This document shows, in pieces, positions 9,941-18,242 of a stretch of 31,451 bases of DNA; within the stretch, counting starts at the first letter, position 1; each line of letters opens with the position of its first letter. The DNA lies in NCBI GenBank assembly GCA_963922535.1, contig CAWUIN010000027.1, positions 1 through 31,451 on the forward strand, in the 5' to 3' direction. Origin of the DNA: Tectiglobus sp963922535 (lineage in GTDB: Bacteria; Pseudomonadota; Alphaproteobacteria; Rhizobiales; Hyphomicrobiaceae). A model generated the notes under the pieces. The model was given only the letters and a program-made list of their open reading frames with translations. It was not told the origin of the DNA and ran no database searches. The translations under genes were made by a program, and so were the position numbers.

Positions 9941-10585
9941 ATGCCCGATCCAATTCATACCGTAACTAACACTTTCTGGCCTATGGTGGTCGAGCAAACC
10001 ACACGCGGCGAGCGCGGCTACGATCTGCCGTCCCGCCTGCTGAAAGAGCGAATTGTTTTCGTTACAGGGCCGATTGAAGATCATATGGCATCTTCAATCT
10101 GTATGCAGCTTCTTTACTGCGAATCCGAGAACCCCAACAAAGAAATTTCGATGTATATCAATTCACCGGGTGGGGTCGTGACGGCAGGCATGGCAATTTA
10201 CGATACCATGCAGTTCATCAAACCTCCAGTCGCCACGCTATGTATCGGGCAGGCCGCATCTATGGGATCGCTCCTGCTTTGCGCCGGCGCCAAGGGGATG
10301 CGTTTTGCGCTGCGCAATGCGCGCATCATGGTGCACCAGCCATCGGGCGGTTTTTCAGGGCAGGCCTCGGATATTGAGCGCCATGCCCAGGACATCATTA
10401 AGATGAAGCGCCGGCTTAATGAAACTTATGTCCAGCATACCGGCAATGACTACGAAACAGTAGAGCGAACCCTTGACCGTGATCACTTCATGTCCTCTGA
10501 AGAGGCCTTGTCATTCGGTTTGATTGACCAGGTTCTCGATAAACGGGAAGATGCTGCCGGCCTTGTTAAGGCAGCCGGCTCATAA
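9941..10585 (+). CDS. clpP: ATP-dependent Clp protease proteolytic subunit
   Basis: The serine peptidase that forms the double-ring chamber of ClpXP and ClpAP. Seen: catalytic triad Ser107 (in GQAASMGS), His132 (in MVHQPSGG) and Asp181 (in DRDHF), with the substrate-strand motif INSPGG before them. At 214 residues it matches the family, including a short N-terminal extension (MPDPIHTVTNTFWPMVVEQT) that resembles a processed propeptide. The ATG has AAAGG about nine bases upstream. Its partner ClpX lies downstream but is separated by 831 bases, so co-transcription is not assured. Confidence 0.97.
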   Translation: MPDPIHTVTNTFWPMVVEQTTRGERGYDLPSRLLKERIVFVTGPIEDHMASSICMQLLYCESENPNKEISMYINSPGGVVTAGMAIYDTMQFIKPPVATLCIGQAASMGSLLLCAGAKGMRFALRNARIMVHQPSGGFSGQASDIERHAQDIIKMKRRLNETYVQHTGNDYETVERTLDRDHFMSSEEALSFGLIDQVLDKREDAAGLVKAAGS

Positions 10586-11416
10586 GGTCGCAGCAGTCTG
10601 TGAGGATCGTGCATAAACCATGGTTTCAGCGCTACAGAGCGCACCATGCTGCGCGATCTTCTGGCTGCGAACTTTGAGGCATTCCTAATCCTATAACCCT
10701 TCCCATTCTTATGCAGCTCCATCCCGCAGTTTCATCCCTATGAGGCGAGCCATTTTTTCATCAATGAAAGTCATGGCGTTCAGCACAAATTCCAGGGCGA
10801 TTGCTGGGGTATGGAGGAAATCTCTATGTTCACGTCCTTATTCACATGCGGGCACATTAACTCAGACGATTATGGCACGCACGGGTACCCCTGATTTTCC
10901 ACACGTTGAAATTAACAACCTACTTTTCACCAACATACGTTCTCAAGTCTTAGTCGGCTTCGCATCAGCTTGCGTTAAAAAAAAACGCTGCTTTTTCGGG
11001 TTTTTTCTGTTGGATAACCAATGGAATTCAGGAAAATAATTATTCGTTATGACATGCTGCGATATACTGAACTTTCCAATGGAAAACTTATTAAGATGGA
11101 TTTTATAAACGCACAGACCTTTGCCGTATTAAGGCCAGAAAGCGAAAGAATTCTTTGCGTTTGAAGAGGAAGAAGGCATCTTGTATCTGTAAGCCATGCT
11201 GACCGTTGTGTTGCAAAAGTGTCTTGCTTGTCAGCTTTAAGGAAATGTCTATGTTAGTTGAAACTTGATTGAAACTGGCTGGCGGCGCATGCTTGAGTGG
11301 CATAATTGTTGCGCGACCTGATAGATCTGAAGTTGGTCAGCTAACACAACCAATCGCTTGGGGAGTGAAACGTCCTCCGGTAGAGCGAAGCGCAGGAGCG
11401 AAAAAGGTCAAATAAA
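10586..11416. other. clpP-clpX intergenic region
   Basis: This 831-base gap is much longer than usual between these two genes. It contains a short hairpin (GCGCT/AGCGC near 10629-10642), a possible terminator near 10967-11007, and a 41-codon minus-strand open stretch ending at 10709 that looks like a gene remnant. The last 130 bases should hold the clpX promoter. A 99-codon plus-strand frame at 10740-11039 does not look coding. Confidence 0.5.
10967..11007 (+). terminator. Possible rho-independent terminator
   Basis: AGC-TT-GCGTT (10967-10976) can pair with AACGC-T-GCT (10984-10992) across a run of A, followed by TTTTCGGGTTTTTT. The stem is weak and interrupted, and it lies about 380 bases beyond the clpP stop, so its role is uncertain. 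Confidence 0.35.
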
Positions 11417-12670
11417 ATGCCAAATCAAGAGAAAAACACGCTCTACTGCTCATTCTGCGGTAAAAGTCAGCATGAAGTTCGCAAACTTATTGCTGGTCCC
11501 ACCGTCTTTATCTGTGATGAATGCGTGGAACTATGCATGGACATCATCCGCGAGGAAAATAAGAATACACTGGTAAAATCACGCGACGGTGTGCCAACGC
11601 CCGAAGAAATCAAACAGGTCCTAGATTCGTATGTTATCGGTCAGGATCACGCTAAGCGCGTTCTAGCGGTTGCCGTGCACAATCACTACAAACGACTTAA
11701 TCACGCCTCCAAAAATAATGATGTCGAGCTTGCTAAATCCAATATCCTGCTGATCGGCCCGACAGGATGCGGTAAAACGCTTCTCGCCCAGACGCTGGCC
11801 AGAATGCTGGACGTTCCGTTCACGATGGCGGACGCAACGACGCTGACGGAGGCTGGATACGTTGGAGAAGATGTCGAGAACATCATTCTGAAATTGCTCC
11901 AGTCGGCCGACTATAATGTTGATCGTGCCCAACGCGGTATCGTCTATATCGACGAGGTTGATAAAATCAGCCGCAAATCAGACAATCCTTCCATAACCCG
12001 CGATGTTTCGGGGGAGGGAGTGCAGCAGGCGCTCTTGAAGATCATGGAAGGCACCGTGGCTTCCGTGCCTCCGCAAGGCGGGCGCAAGCATCCTCAGCAG
12101 GAGTTTCTTCAGGTCGATACCACAAACATATTGTTCATATGCGGTGGGGCATTTGCTGGTCTGGACAAGATTATTGCTGCACGTGGCAAAGGGACATCGA
12201 TTGGCTTTAGTGCGAGCATCGAGGATCCGGACGAGCGCAGTACTGGCGAGATCTTGCGCGGTGTCGAGCCCGAAGATCTTCTGCGGTTTGGCCTCATACC
12301 AGAGTTTATCGGCCGCATGCCTGTGCTGGCAACTTTGCAGGACCTCGACGAGGTTGCGCTGGTGCAGATCCTCAGCGAGCCTAAAAACGCTCTCATCAAG
12401 CAGTATCAGCGCCTGTTCGAGATGGAAGATATCAAGCTCACCATCACCACAGAGGCACTTAAGGCAATTGCACGCAAGGCCATTTTGCGCAAAACCGGTG
12501 CACGTGGCTTACGTTCAATCATAGAGGCAATTCTTCTGGATACGATGTTTGACTTGCCGAGCCTTAAAGGTGTTGAGGAAGTCGTTATTGGTCCAGAGGT
12601 TGTGGAAGGCGGCGCACGTCCGCTTAAAATTTATACCGAACGCATCGAGGATCAGGAAACTTCGGCATAG
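11417..12670 (+). CDS. clpX: ATP-dependent Clp protease ATP-binding subunit ClpX
   Basis: An AAA+ unfoldase that feeds tagged proteins into ClpP. Seen: the N-terminal zinc-binding domain with Cys11, Cys14, Cys33 and Cys36; Walker A GPTGCGKT at residues 114-121; Walker B IVYIDEVDKI at 175-184; the pore and RKH-type loop (GGRKHP); and the sensor-2 region near the C-terminus (RKTGARGLRSI). The 417-residue length is normal. The ATG follows AAAAAGGTC with good spacing. It is the expected neighbour of clpP and lon, but both flanking gaps are over 700 bases. Confidence 0.98.
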   Translation: MPNQEKNTLYCSFCGKSQHEVRKLIAGPTVFICDECVELCMDIIREENKNTLVKSRDGVPTPEEIKQVLDSYVIGQDHAKRVLAVAVHNHYKRLNHASKNNDVELAKSNILLIGPTGCGKTLLAQTLARMLDVPFTMADATTLTEAGYVGEDVENIILKLLQSADYNVDRAQRGIVYIDEVDKISRKSDNPSITRDVSGEGVQQALLKIMEGTVASVPPQGGRKHPQQEFLQVDTTNILFICGGAFAGLDKIIAARGKGTSIGFSASIEDPDERSTGEILRGVEPEDLLRFGLIPEFIGRMPVLATLQDLDEVALVQILSEPKNALIKQYQRLFEMEDIKLTITTEALKAIARKAILRKTGARGLRSIIEAILLDTMFDLPSLKGVEEVVIGPEVVEGGARPLKIYTERIEDQETSA

Positions 12671-12866
12671 CACTGAGCAGGCTTTAACATATGATGCCAG
12701 CATATCGTGTTTGCTTGTTTTCCCACATCAATCGGTAATCGAACAAGCATTGAATTGTTCACTCTACGATGAAAAAGTGAGCTCCTGCTTTGGCCTTTTA
12801 AGATTTGAGCCAACCGGAAGACGGGTTGCGAAATCAAGTCCGGTTCCAAGAGAGAGGGCGTAAGGA

Positions 12867-13037
12867 CATGCAGAGCATATTCGAGGACGGGCGATACCGA
12901 AATGAGCCAATACAATCTGATCCGTGCGGGACAGTGCGAATTTTTCTTGCCGCGCAGTTACGTTCGATTGATGGGATACCTCCCCAGGCTCGCATAAAAG
13001 ACCTTGACGAGCGGAAAAATCGCATCCTCCGGCCTCG
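12867..13037 (+). repeat. Family-1 intergenic repeat, copy J
   Basis: It starts with the 19-base match to copy D (CATGCAGAGCATATTCGAG). Further on, TCTTGCCGCGCAG...TTGATGGGAT matches copy K near 16003-16034, and GGAAAAATCGC matches copy M near 20690. The terminal hairpin pairs CGAG (13008-13011) with CTCG (13034-13037) and GGA with TCC inside. This copy lies within an open frame (12805-13086), in which ATG 12868 would give MQSIFEDG and later FLAAQLRSIDG; copy K can be read as CLAAQIRLLDG in the corresponding frame, so a coding origin is possible. Confidence 0.6.
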
Positions 13038-13143
13038 TACGATAGATGCCGCTACGCCCCAGGGCGTGTGGTTCCTGGGTAAATAAATCTTTTGTAATGT
13101 TTCTGTTGGCTTGGCAGAGCATGCTGCAAAACCCATTTAGACT

Positions 13144-13246
13144 GAAGGAACCCGCCAAAATAAACGCTGCAATCTTGATGGTAAGTATCCCGCGATATGC
13201 GGCTTCGGCTCATAAAATTGAAGCGTTTATTTTGGTGGGTTCCTTC
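13144..13246. repeat. Long imperfect inverted repeat upstream of lon
   Basis: GAAGGAACCC (13144-13153) and GGGTTCCTTC (13237-13246) are exact complements. The arms continue inward with CCAAAATAAACGCT against AGCGTTTATTTTGG and then a weaker CAAT/ATTG stretch, about 31 paired positions with three mismatches in all. The loop of about 30 bases contains its own small hairpin (CCGC/GCGG). As RNA this would be a long hairpin; as DNA it resembles a miniature element with terminal inverted repeats. Confidence 0.75.
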
Positions 13247-13419
13247 TGCAACATGAACGTCAGAGGGCTTAAATCTGCTGCTCTTGATGTTCACCATAGG
13301 GAACAATTTCAAAGCTTTGCGCCGCCACTTGAAGCGTGGCATAAATCAGATGTGGCCCCTAAGAACCAGTTGGCAGGGCTATCTTACGCCGGCCAAAAAC
13401 CAATAATGCGAGAGAGCGA

Positions 13420-15849
13420 ATGAGCGAAATTATCGACAAAGGACAGTCCGGGCGCAGTACAGAGCTTTATCCAGTTCTGCCACTACGCGATATCGTTGTG
13501 TTTCCTCATATGATTGTACCGCTGTTTGTCGGGCGCGAAAAGTCGATCAATGCACTTGAAGAGGTGATGCGCTCGGATAAACACATCCTTCTTGTATCTC
13601 AGAAGCATGCTGGCGATGATGAACCTACGGCCGATGACATTTACGAGGTTGGCACGCTGGCATCCGTTCTGCAATTGCTCAAACTGCCCGATGGCACTGT
13701 GAAGGTGTTGGTTGAAGGCGCATCACGCGTGCGCATTTCAAGTTACACCAGCAACGACAATTATTTTGAAGCTGTTATTGAACGCATTGAGGACGAGATT
13801 GGCGCCGATGACGAAGTGGAAGCGTTATCGCGTTCAGCAGTGACGCAGTTTGAAAGTTATGTGAAACTTAACAAAAAAATTTCTCCGGAAGTTTTAGGCA
13901 CCATAGGCCAAATTGACGATTATTCAAAACTGGCAGATACGATTGCATCCCATCTCGCCATTAAGATTTCAGATAAGCAGGAAATTCTTGAAACCATCTC
14001 GATTTCTGAGCGTCTGGAACGTGTGTATGCGCTCATGGAAAGCGAGATCTCCGTTCTGCAGGTCGAAAAGAAGATCCGCTCCCGCGTCAAGCGCCAGATG
14101 GAGAAGACGCAGCGCGAATATTATCTGAATGAGCAGATGAAAGCCATTCAAAAAGAACTTGGCGATGGTGACGAGCGCGATGATATCTCTGAATTTGAAG
14201 ACAAAATCGAGAGCGTCAAGCTAACCAAAGAGGCCCGCGACAAGGCGTTGGCCGAACTGAAGAAACTCCGCCAGATGAGCCCGATGTCTGCAGAGGCAAC
14301 GGTTGTTCGCAACTATCTGGATTGGCTGTTGACTATCCCCTGGGGCATCAAAGGTAAGGTCAAGAAAGATCTGGCTGAGGCCCAGGAGGTGCTTGATTTT
14401 GAGCACTATGGACTTGAAAAGGTTAAAGAGCGCATTATTGAATATCTGGCCGTGCAAAATCGGACGAATAAGCTTAAAGGCCCGATACTTTGCCTGGTTG
14501 GTCCCCCAGGTGTTGGTAAAACGTCACTTGGCAAGTCCATTGCCAATGCAACCGGACGCGAATTTGTCCGCATGTCACTTGGCGGCGTTCGTGATGAGGC
14601 CGAGATACGCGGTCACCGCCGTACATACATTGGCTCGATGCCCGGCAAGGTTATTCAGTCGATGCGCAAGGCCAAAAAGACCAATCCTCTCTTTCTACTC
14701 GATGAAATAGACAAGATGGGCTCTGATTTCCGAGGTGACCCTGCCGCAGCCTTACTAGAGGTACTTGATCCTGAACAAAACGCATCGTTCAATGATCACT
14801 ACCTTGAGGTTGACTACGATCTTTCTAATGTGATGTTTGTGACGACGGCCAATACACTCAATATTGCGCCAGCCCTTATGGACCGCATGGAGATTATCCG
14901 TATCGCGGGGTATACGGAGCCGGAAAAGATTGAAATAGCAAAGCGCCATCTGGTCCCCCACCAGCGTCAATCGCACGGCTTGAGCGATGAAGAATGGCAG
15001 GTCAGCGATGATGGCCTCAGGCACCTCATACGTTATTACACCCGTGAAGCCGGTGTTCGGAGCCTTGAACGTGAAATCGCGACCTTGGCGCGCAAGGCTG
15101 TTAAGGAGATTTTATCTACTGAAGCCGAGAGCATTAAAGTCACTGCAGACAATATCGAGGACTTCCTTGGTGTACCGAAGCACCGCTTCGGTGAAGCTGA
15201 ACAGGAAGATCTGGTCGGCGTTGTAACCGGTTTAGCCTGGACGGAGGTCGGCGGAGAGATTCTTACAATCGAAGGCGTCATGATGCCTGGTAAGGGAAAA
15301 ATGACCGTTACCGGTAATTTGCGCGATGTCATGAAAGAATCAATCCAGGCGGCGAGTGCTTATGTCCGCTCACGCTCGGTCGACTTTGGCATTGCTCCAC
15401 CGCTGTTTGAAAAATGTGACATTCACGTCCACGTGCCGGAAGGCGCTACACCGAAGGACGGGCCGTCTGCCGGTGTTGCCATGGTCACGGCGATTGTCTC
15501 CGTTCTAACAGGCGTTGAAGTCCGTAAGGAAGTCGCCATGACAGGCGAAATCACTTTGCGCGGCCGCGTCCTGCCGATCGGAGGTTTAAAGGAGAAACTT
15601 CTCGCAGCCTTGCGTGCTGGTATGAAGCGCGTTATCATTCCGGAACACAATGTGAAAGACTTGGCGGAAATCTCCGACGATGTCAAAAGCGCTCTGGAGA
15701 TTTTGCCAGTCTCACGTATGGATGAAGTTTTGGAACTTGCACTTGTACGTAAGCCTGAAGCTATTTCTCTGAGTGATGAAAATGCGGCAACAGGCGGTGT
15801 TGGAGCGCCAGATGACCCAAATTCATCCACAATTGTAACGGCACATTAG
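13420..15849 (+). CDS. lon: ATP-dependent protease Lon
   Basis: A homo-hexameric cytosolic protease that degrades damaged and regulatory proteins. Seen: the N-terminal substrate-binding LAN domain (YPVLPLRDIVVFPHMIVPL, residues 17-35), a coiled middle region, AAA+ domain with Walker A GPPGVGKT at 361-368 and Walker B LFLLDEIDKM, and the protease domain with the catalytic dyad Ser683 (PKDGPSAG) and Lys726 (GGLKEK). The 809-residue length is normal. The ATG follows GAGAGAGCGA. A clear rho-independent terminator lies 31 bases downstream, so transcription ends before tmk. Confidence 0.98.
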   Translation: MSEIIDKGQSGRSTELYPVLPLRDIVVFPHMIVPLFVGREKSINALEEVMRSDKHILLVSQKHAGDDEPTADDIYEVGTLASVLQLLKLPDGTVKVLVEGASRVRISSYTSNDNYFEAVIERIEDEIGADDEVEALSRSAVTQFESYVKLNKKISPEVLGTIGQIDDYSKLADTIASHLAIKISDKQEILETISISERLERVYALMESEISVLQVEKKIRSRVKRQMEKTQREYYLNEQMKAIQKELGDGDERDDISEFEDKIESVKLTKEARDKALAELKKLRQMSPMSAEATVVRNYLDWLLTIPWGIKGKVKKDLAEAQEVLDFEHYGLEKVKERIIEYLAVQNRTNKLKGPILCLVGPPGVGKTSLGKSIANATGREFVRMSLGGVRDEAEIRGHRRTYIGSMPGKVIQSMRKAKKTNPLFLLDEIDKMGSDFRGDPAAALLEVLDPEQNASFNDHYLEVDYDLSNVMFVTTANTLNIAPALMDRMEIIRIAGYTEPEKIEIAKRHLVPHQRQSHGLSDEEWQVSDDGLRHLIRYYTREAGVRSLEREIATLARKAVKEILSTEAESIKVTADNIEDFLGVPKHRFGEAEQEDLVGVVTGLAWTEVGGEILTIEGVMMPGKGKMTVTGNLRDVMKESIQAASAYVRSRSVDFGIAPPLFEKCDIHVHVPEGATPKDGPSAGVAMVTAIVSVLTGVEVRKEVAMTGEITLRGRVLPIGGLKEKLLAALRAGMKRVIIPEHNVKDLAEISDDVKSALEILPVSRMDEVLELALVRKPEAISLSDENAATGGVGAPDDPNSSTIVTAH

Positions 15850-15879
15850 CGCAATAACGTTCAGAGCACAAAATTTGGC

Positions 15880-15909
15880 TTGGCAAAATTGAAGGCCTTG
15901 CCAATTTTT
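15880..15909 (+). terminator. Rho-independent terminator of lon
   Basis: TTGGCAA (15880-15886) pairs with TTGCCAA (15898-15904) around an 11-base loop and is followed directly by TTTTT (15905-15909). It lies 31 bases after the lon stop codon. Confidence 0.8.
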
Positions 15910-15924
15910 GTATACAGACGGCTT

Positions 15925-15950
15925 GCATGTAAGAGCACGTTCTTACATGC
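15925..15950. promoter_or_regulatory. Perfect 10-bp inverted repeat between lon and tmk
   Basis: GCATGTAAGA (15925-15934) and TCTTACATGC (15941-15950) are perfect complements around GCACGT, itself self-complementary. No U-run follows, so it is not a simple terminator. It could be a regulator operator or part of the adjacent family-1 repeat. It lies about 180 bases upstream of the tmk start. Confidence 0.55.
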
Positions 15951-15993
15951 TCACGAGCGTTATTATTTCGAATAAGTCCGTTAAATGTATAAG

Positions 15994-16104
15994 GCGAACT
16001 TGTCTTGCCGCACAGATCCGTTTGCTTGATGGGATGGCGTACTTGCCTCCCATAACCGCGCTCCGGCAGATGAAAACTCCGTTTCTGCCGGTTTCGCGCG
16101 GTAA
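15994..16104 (+). repeat. Family-1 intergenic repeat, copy K
   Basis: TCTTGCCGCACAG...TTGATGGGAT matches copy J, and CTTGCCTCCCATAACCGCGC with the following hairpin matches copy M near 20660-20724. The hairpin CCGGCAGA (16063-16070) / TCTGCCGG (16084-16091) is a perfect 8-bp stem, followed by TTTCGCGCGG. It ends 23 bases before the tmk start, so it would lie in the tmk leader RNA. Confidence 0.65.
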
Positions 16105-16126
16105 ATCTCAATAGGCCTTAGTCTCA

Positions 16127-16795
16127 ATGCAGCCTTGTCGTGGCAATTTCATAACCCTTGAGGGAGGAGAGGGGGCAGGCAAGTCAACCCAGGCGGCTTT
16201 GCTCTGTCAACATCTGCGACACATCGGCATGCGCGTACTTTTAACCCGTGAGCCGGGTGGCAGCGATTTTGCCGAACGTGTGCGTACATTAATTCTCGAT
16301 CCTGCGACCCCGGCGCATTCGCCACTTTCTGAAGCGCTTCTGTTTTCTGCCGCCAGAGCCGATCATTTGGAAACTGTTATTCGGCCTGCCCTCCATGAGG
16401 GTATATGGGTTATTTGTGATCGGTTTGCCGATTCGACCCGTGCCTATCAGGGTGCCGCAGGCGGTTTGGAAGATAAAACAGTTCTTGCACTTGAAAAAAT
16501 AGTTGTAGGCAATACCACTCCTGACCTGACGCTTATCCTGGATCTGCCGGTGAAGCTTGCCTGCGCGCGCGTTGCGCTAAGGGTACAATCGCAAGATAGG
16601 GATGTTAAAGCCGGTCTGGACCCTTATGAAAGCCGCCATCTTCAATTTCATGAGCGATTACGGCAAGGGTTTCTGGATATCGCAGCCGCTGCGTCGGATC
16701 GATGTATCGTCATCGATGGCACCGACGGCGTTGATACCATCGCGCGCAATATATGGGACATTGTTGCAACACGTCTTATGCCGGAGAATAACTGA
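16127..16795 (+). CDS. tmk: Thymidylate kinase
   Basis: It phosphorylates dTMP to dTDP with ATP, an essential step in dTTP synthesis. Seen: P-loop GGEGAGKST at residues 13-21, the DRF motif at 98-100 (CDRFADST), and a nucleotide-binding pattern with an Arg-rich lid region around 140-165. The 222-residue length is normal for bacterial Tmk. Its ribosome binding site is weak, so the exact start is not fully certain, but the P-loop spacing fits. Its TGA overlaps the ATG of holB (TGATG), so the two are translationally coupled. Confidence 0.95.
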   Translation: MQPCRGNFITLEGGEGAGKSTQAALLCQHLRHIGMRVLLTREPGGSDFAERVRTLILDPATPAHSPLSEALLFSAARADHLETVIRPALHEGIWVICDRFADSTRAYQGAAGGLEDKTVLALEKIVVGNTTPDLTLILDLPVKLACARVALRVQSQDRDVKAGLDPYESRHLQFHERLRQGFLDIAAAASDRCIVIDGTDGVDTIARNIWDIVATRLMPENN

Positions 16796-17910
16796 TGGCA
16801 AGGCGGACGGTGGAAACCAAGATCGAGGTGTTTCCCGAAGCCGACCAGTTGGCGAATTATCCTCATCCCAGAGCAACTGAAACTTTATACGGTCACAAGG
16901 CGGCGCGCGCAGAGCTTGCAACCGCCATCGATACAGGCTCAATGCACCATGCCTGGCTCTTGACAGGTAAGGAGGGCATTGGCAAGGCAACGCTTGCCTA
17001 TAAGGCGGCAGTTTACGCTCTGGCTGATCCGGGCGAACGCATGCCGGCCCTTGATATGCGCCCCGGCACGCTTGCCCGGCGCCAGGTCCTGCAGTTGTCT
17101 CACCCCGGCCTGCTTGTGATCCGCCGCTCCTACGATATCAAGGCCAAGCGCTTCCCGACCGCCATCACAGTTGACGAAGTGCGAAAACTACGTAGCTTTC
17201 TCAGCCACCGCAATGCTCCCGGACAATGGCGTGTCGTAATCATAGATCGTGCTGACGAGCTTAATATCAACGCAGCAAACGCGCTCTTAAAATCTCTTGA
17301 AGAACCGCCATCACAAACTGTTTTCTTCCTTATCGCCGTCGATACCGGCAAGCTGCTGCCGACGATTAGATCGAGATGTCGGCTGCTTAGCTTGGGGCCG
17401 CTTGCGAATGCAGATCTCATTGCAGCCGCAGACGCAGCCCATGCTCGCCTCAGCTGCGACGAGGAAAAGCATCCCCCCCCTAACTGGCAGGAGCTTGCGG
17501 CGGCGGCGGCCGGCAGCCCGCGCCGTCTCCTGGCGCTTGCCTGCGAAAATGGCGCTGAGATTACGCGTGCCATTGATCGGATTTATGGAACGCTTGCCAA
17601 GCCCGACATCGTCTTCCAGCACACTTTGGCCGATAAGCTGACTGGCAACCAGTCCGAACAGGACTATCAGTTGTTCGTAACACTGCTTCTTGAAAGGCTT
17701 GCTGATCTTATTAAAACGGCGGCGATGCAGCCGATGACGGAAGGCAAACGTCCATCAGCCGGGCTGATCCAACCAGACAAACTCCCTATCTGGGCTGAGT
17801 TATGGGAGACGCTTCAACGCGAAGAGCGCAATGTCCGTGCACTTAATCTGGATCGCGGAGCCTTTTTGTTAGAGGTATTTAATCGTCTTGAGCGTGCTGC
17901 TAAAGCATAG
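16795..17910 (+). CDS. holB: DNA polymerase III subunit delta prime
   Basis: A subunit of the clamp loader that opens the beta clamp onto primed DNA. Seen: the AAA+ fold with HHAWLLTGKEGIGKATLA at residues 51-68, in which the P-loop (GKEGIGKAT, 58-66) departs from an ordinary clamp-loader ATPase. A later segment, NINAANALLKSLEEPP, and the SRC motif (TIRSRCRLL) are both diagnostic. The cysteine-rich zinc module seen in gamma/tau is not evident. At 371 residues it has the longer alphaproteobacterial size. It is coupled to tmk by the overlapping TGATG, and the pair is a known conserved arrangement. Confidence 0.93.
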   Translation: MARRTVETKIEVFPEADQLANYPHPRATETLYGHKAARAELATAIDTGSMHHAWLLTGKEGIGKATLAYKAAVYALADPGERMPALDMRPGTLARRQVLQLSHPGLLVIRRSYDIKAKRFPTAITVDEVRKLRSFLSHRNAPGQWRVVIIDRADELNINAANALLKSLEEPPSQTVFFLIAVDTGKLLPTIRSRCRLLSLGPLANADLIAAADAAHARLSCDEEKHPPPNWQELAAAAAGSPRRLLALACENGAEITRAIDRIYGTLAKPDIVFQHTLADKLTGNQSEQDYQLFVTLLLERLADLIKTAAMQPMTEGKRPSAGLIQPDKLPIWAELWETLQREERNVRALNLDRGAFLLEVFNRLERAAKA

Positions 17911-18242
17911 GTCTCAGTGCAGTGTTGCAGCATAATTTTATCGAGTAAATCAAATCAAACGATGCAGGCAATAATGGTGAGCCGGCTCTGGCAGCTGCCT
18001 TACGGCATGCACGACGCAACTCAGACAGGCCAAATTAACTAACTGATAGCCAAACACATGCTATTTTGGTATACGCTGCCTTATACTTGTGTCAGCGCAT
18101 GAGACATTAATACAGCTAATACAGCCAAATTTACCAAAACGCGTCTGTTATTTGCCCGGTCGCCTGAGATGCGCGATCTGGTTTTCAGAATAATCTCAAT
18201 CAGTTTCACTCCATCCAGACAATGGGGCTTGAAAGGCATTCC
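17911..18242. other. holB-helicase intergenic region
   Basis: This 332-base gap has no supported gene. It should hold the helicase promoter. GAAAGG at 18231-18236 is the ribosome binding site for the ATG at 18243. I see no repeat of either family here. Confidence 0.5.

Larger units (their letters stand above)
12671..13419. other. clpX-lon intergenic region with two repeats
   Basis: This 749-base gap holds a family-1 repeat (12867-13037) and a long imperfect inverted repeat (13144-13246). The region from 13250 to 13419 should contain the lon promoter; GAGAGAGCG just before the start can serve as ribosome binding site. Open frames crossing the gap (12805-13086 and 13046-13423) overlap the repeats and are not convincing genes. 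Confidence 0.55.

Noticed and set aside
10740..11039. 99-codon plus-strand frame between clpP and clpX
   Set aside because: It has unusual composition, a Lys/Phe run from an A/T-rich tract, and overlaps a possible terminator; it does not look coding.
11290..11330. CTTGAG followed by CCTGATAG as an RpoH-like promoter before clpX
   Set aside because: The -10 part and the spacing fit poorly with the alphaproteobacterial heat-shock consensus; it could be chance.
13046..13423. 125-codon plus-strand frame ending at the lon start
   Set aside because: It runs through the long inverted repeat and part of a family-1 repeat, has no recognisable domain and no convincing ribosome binding site.
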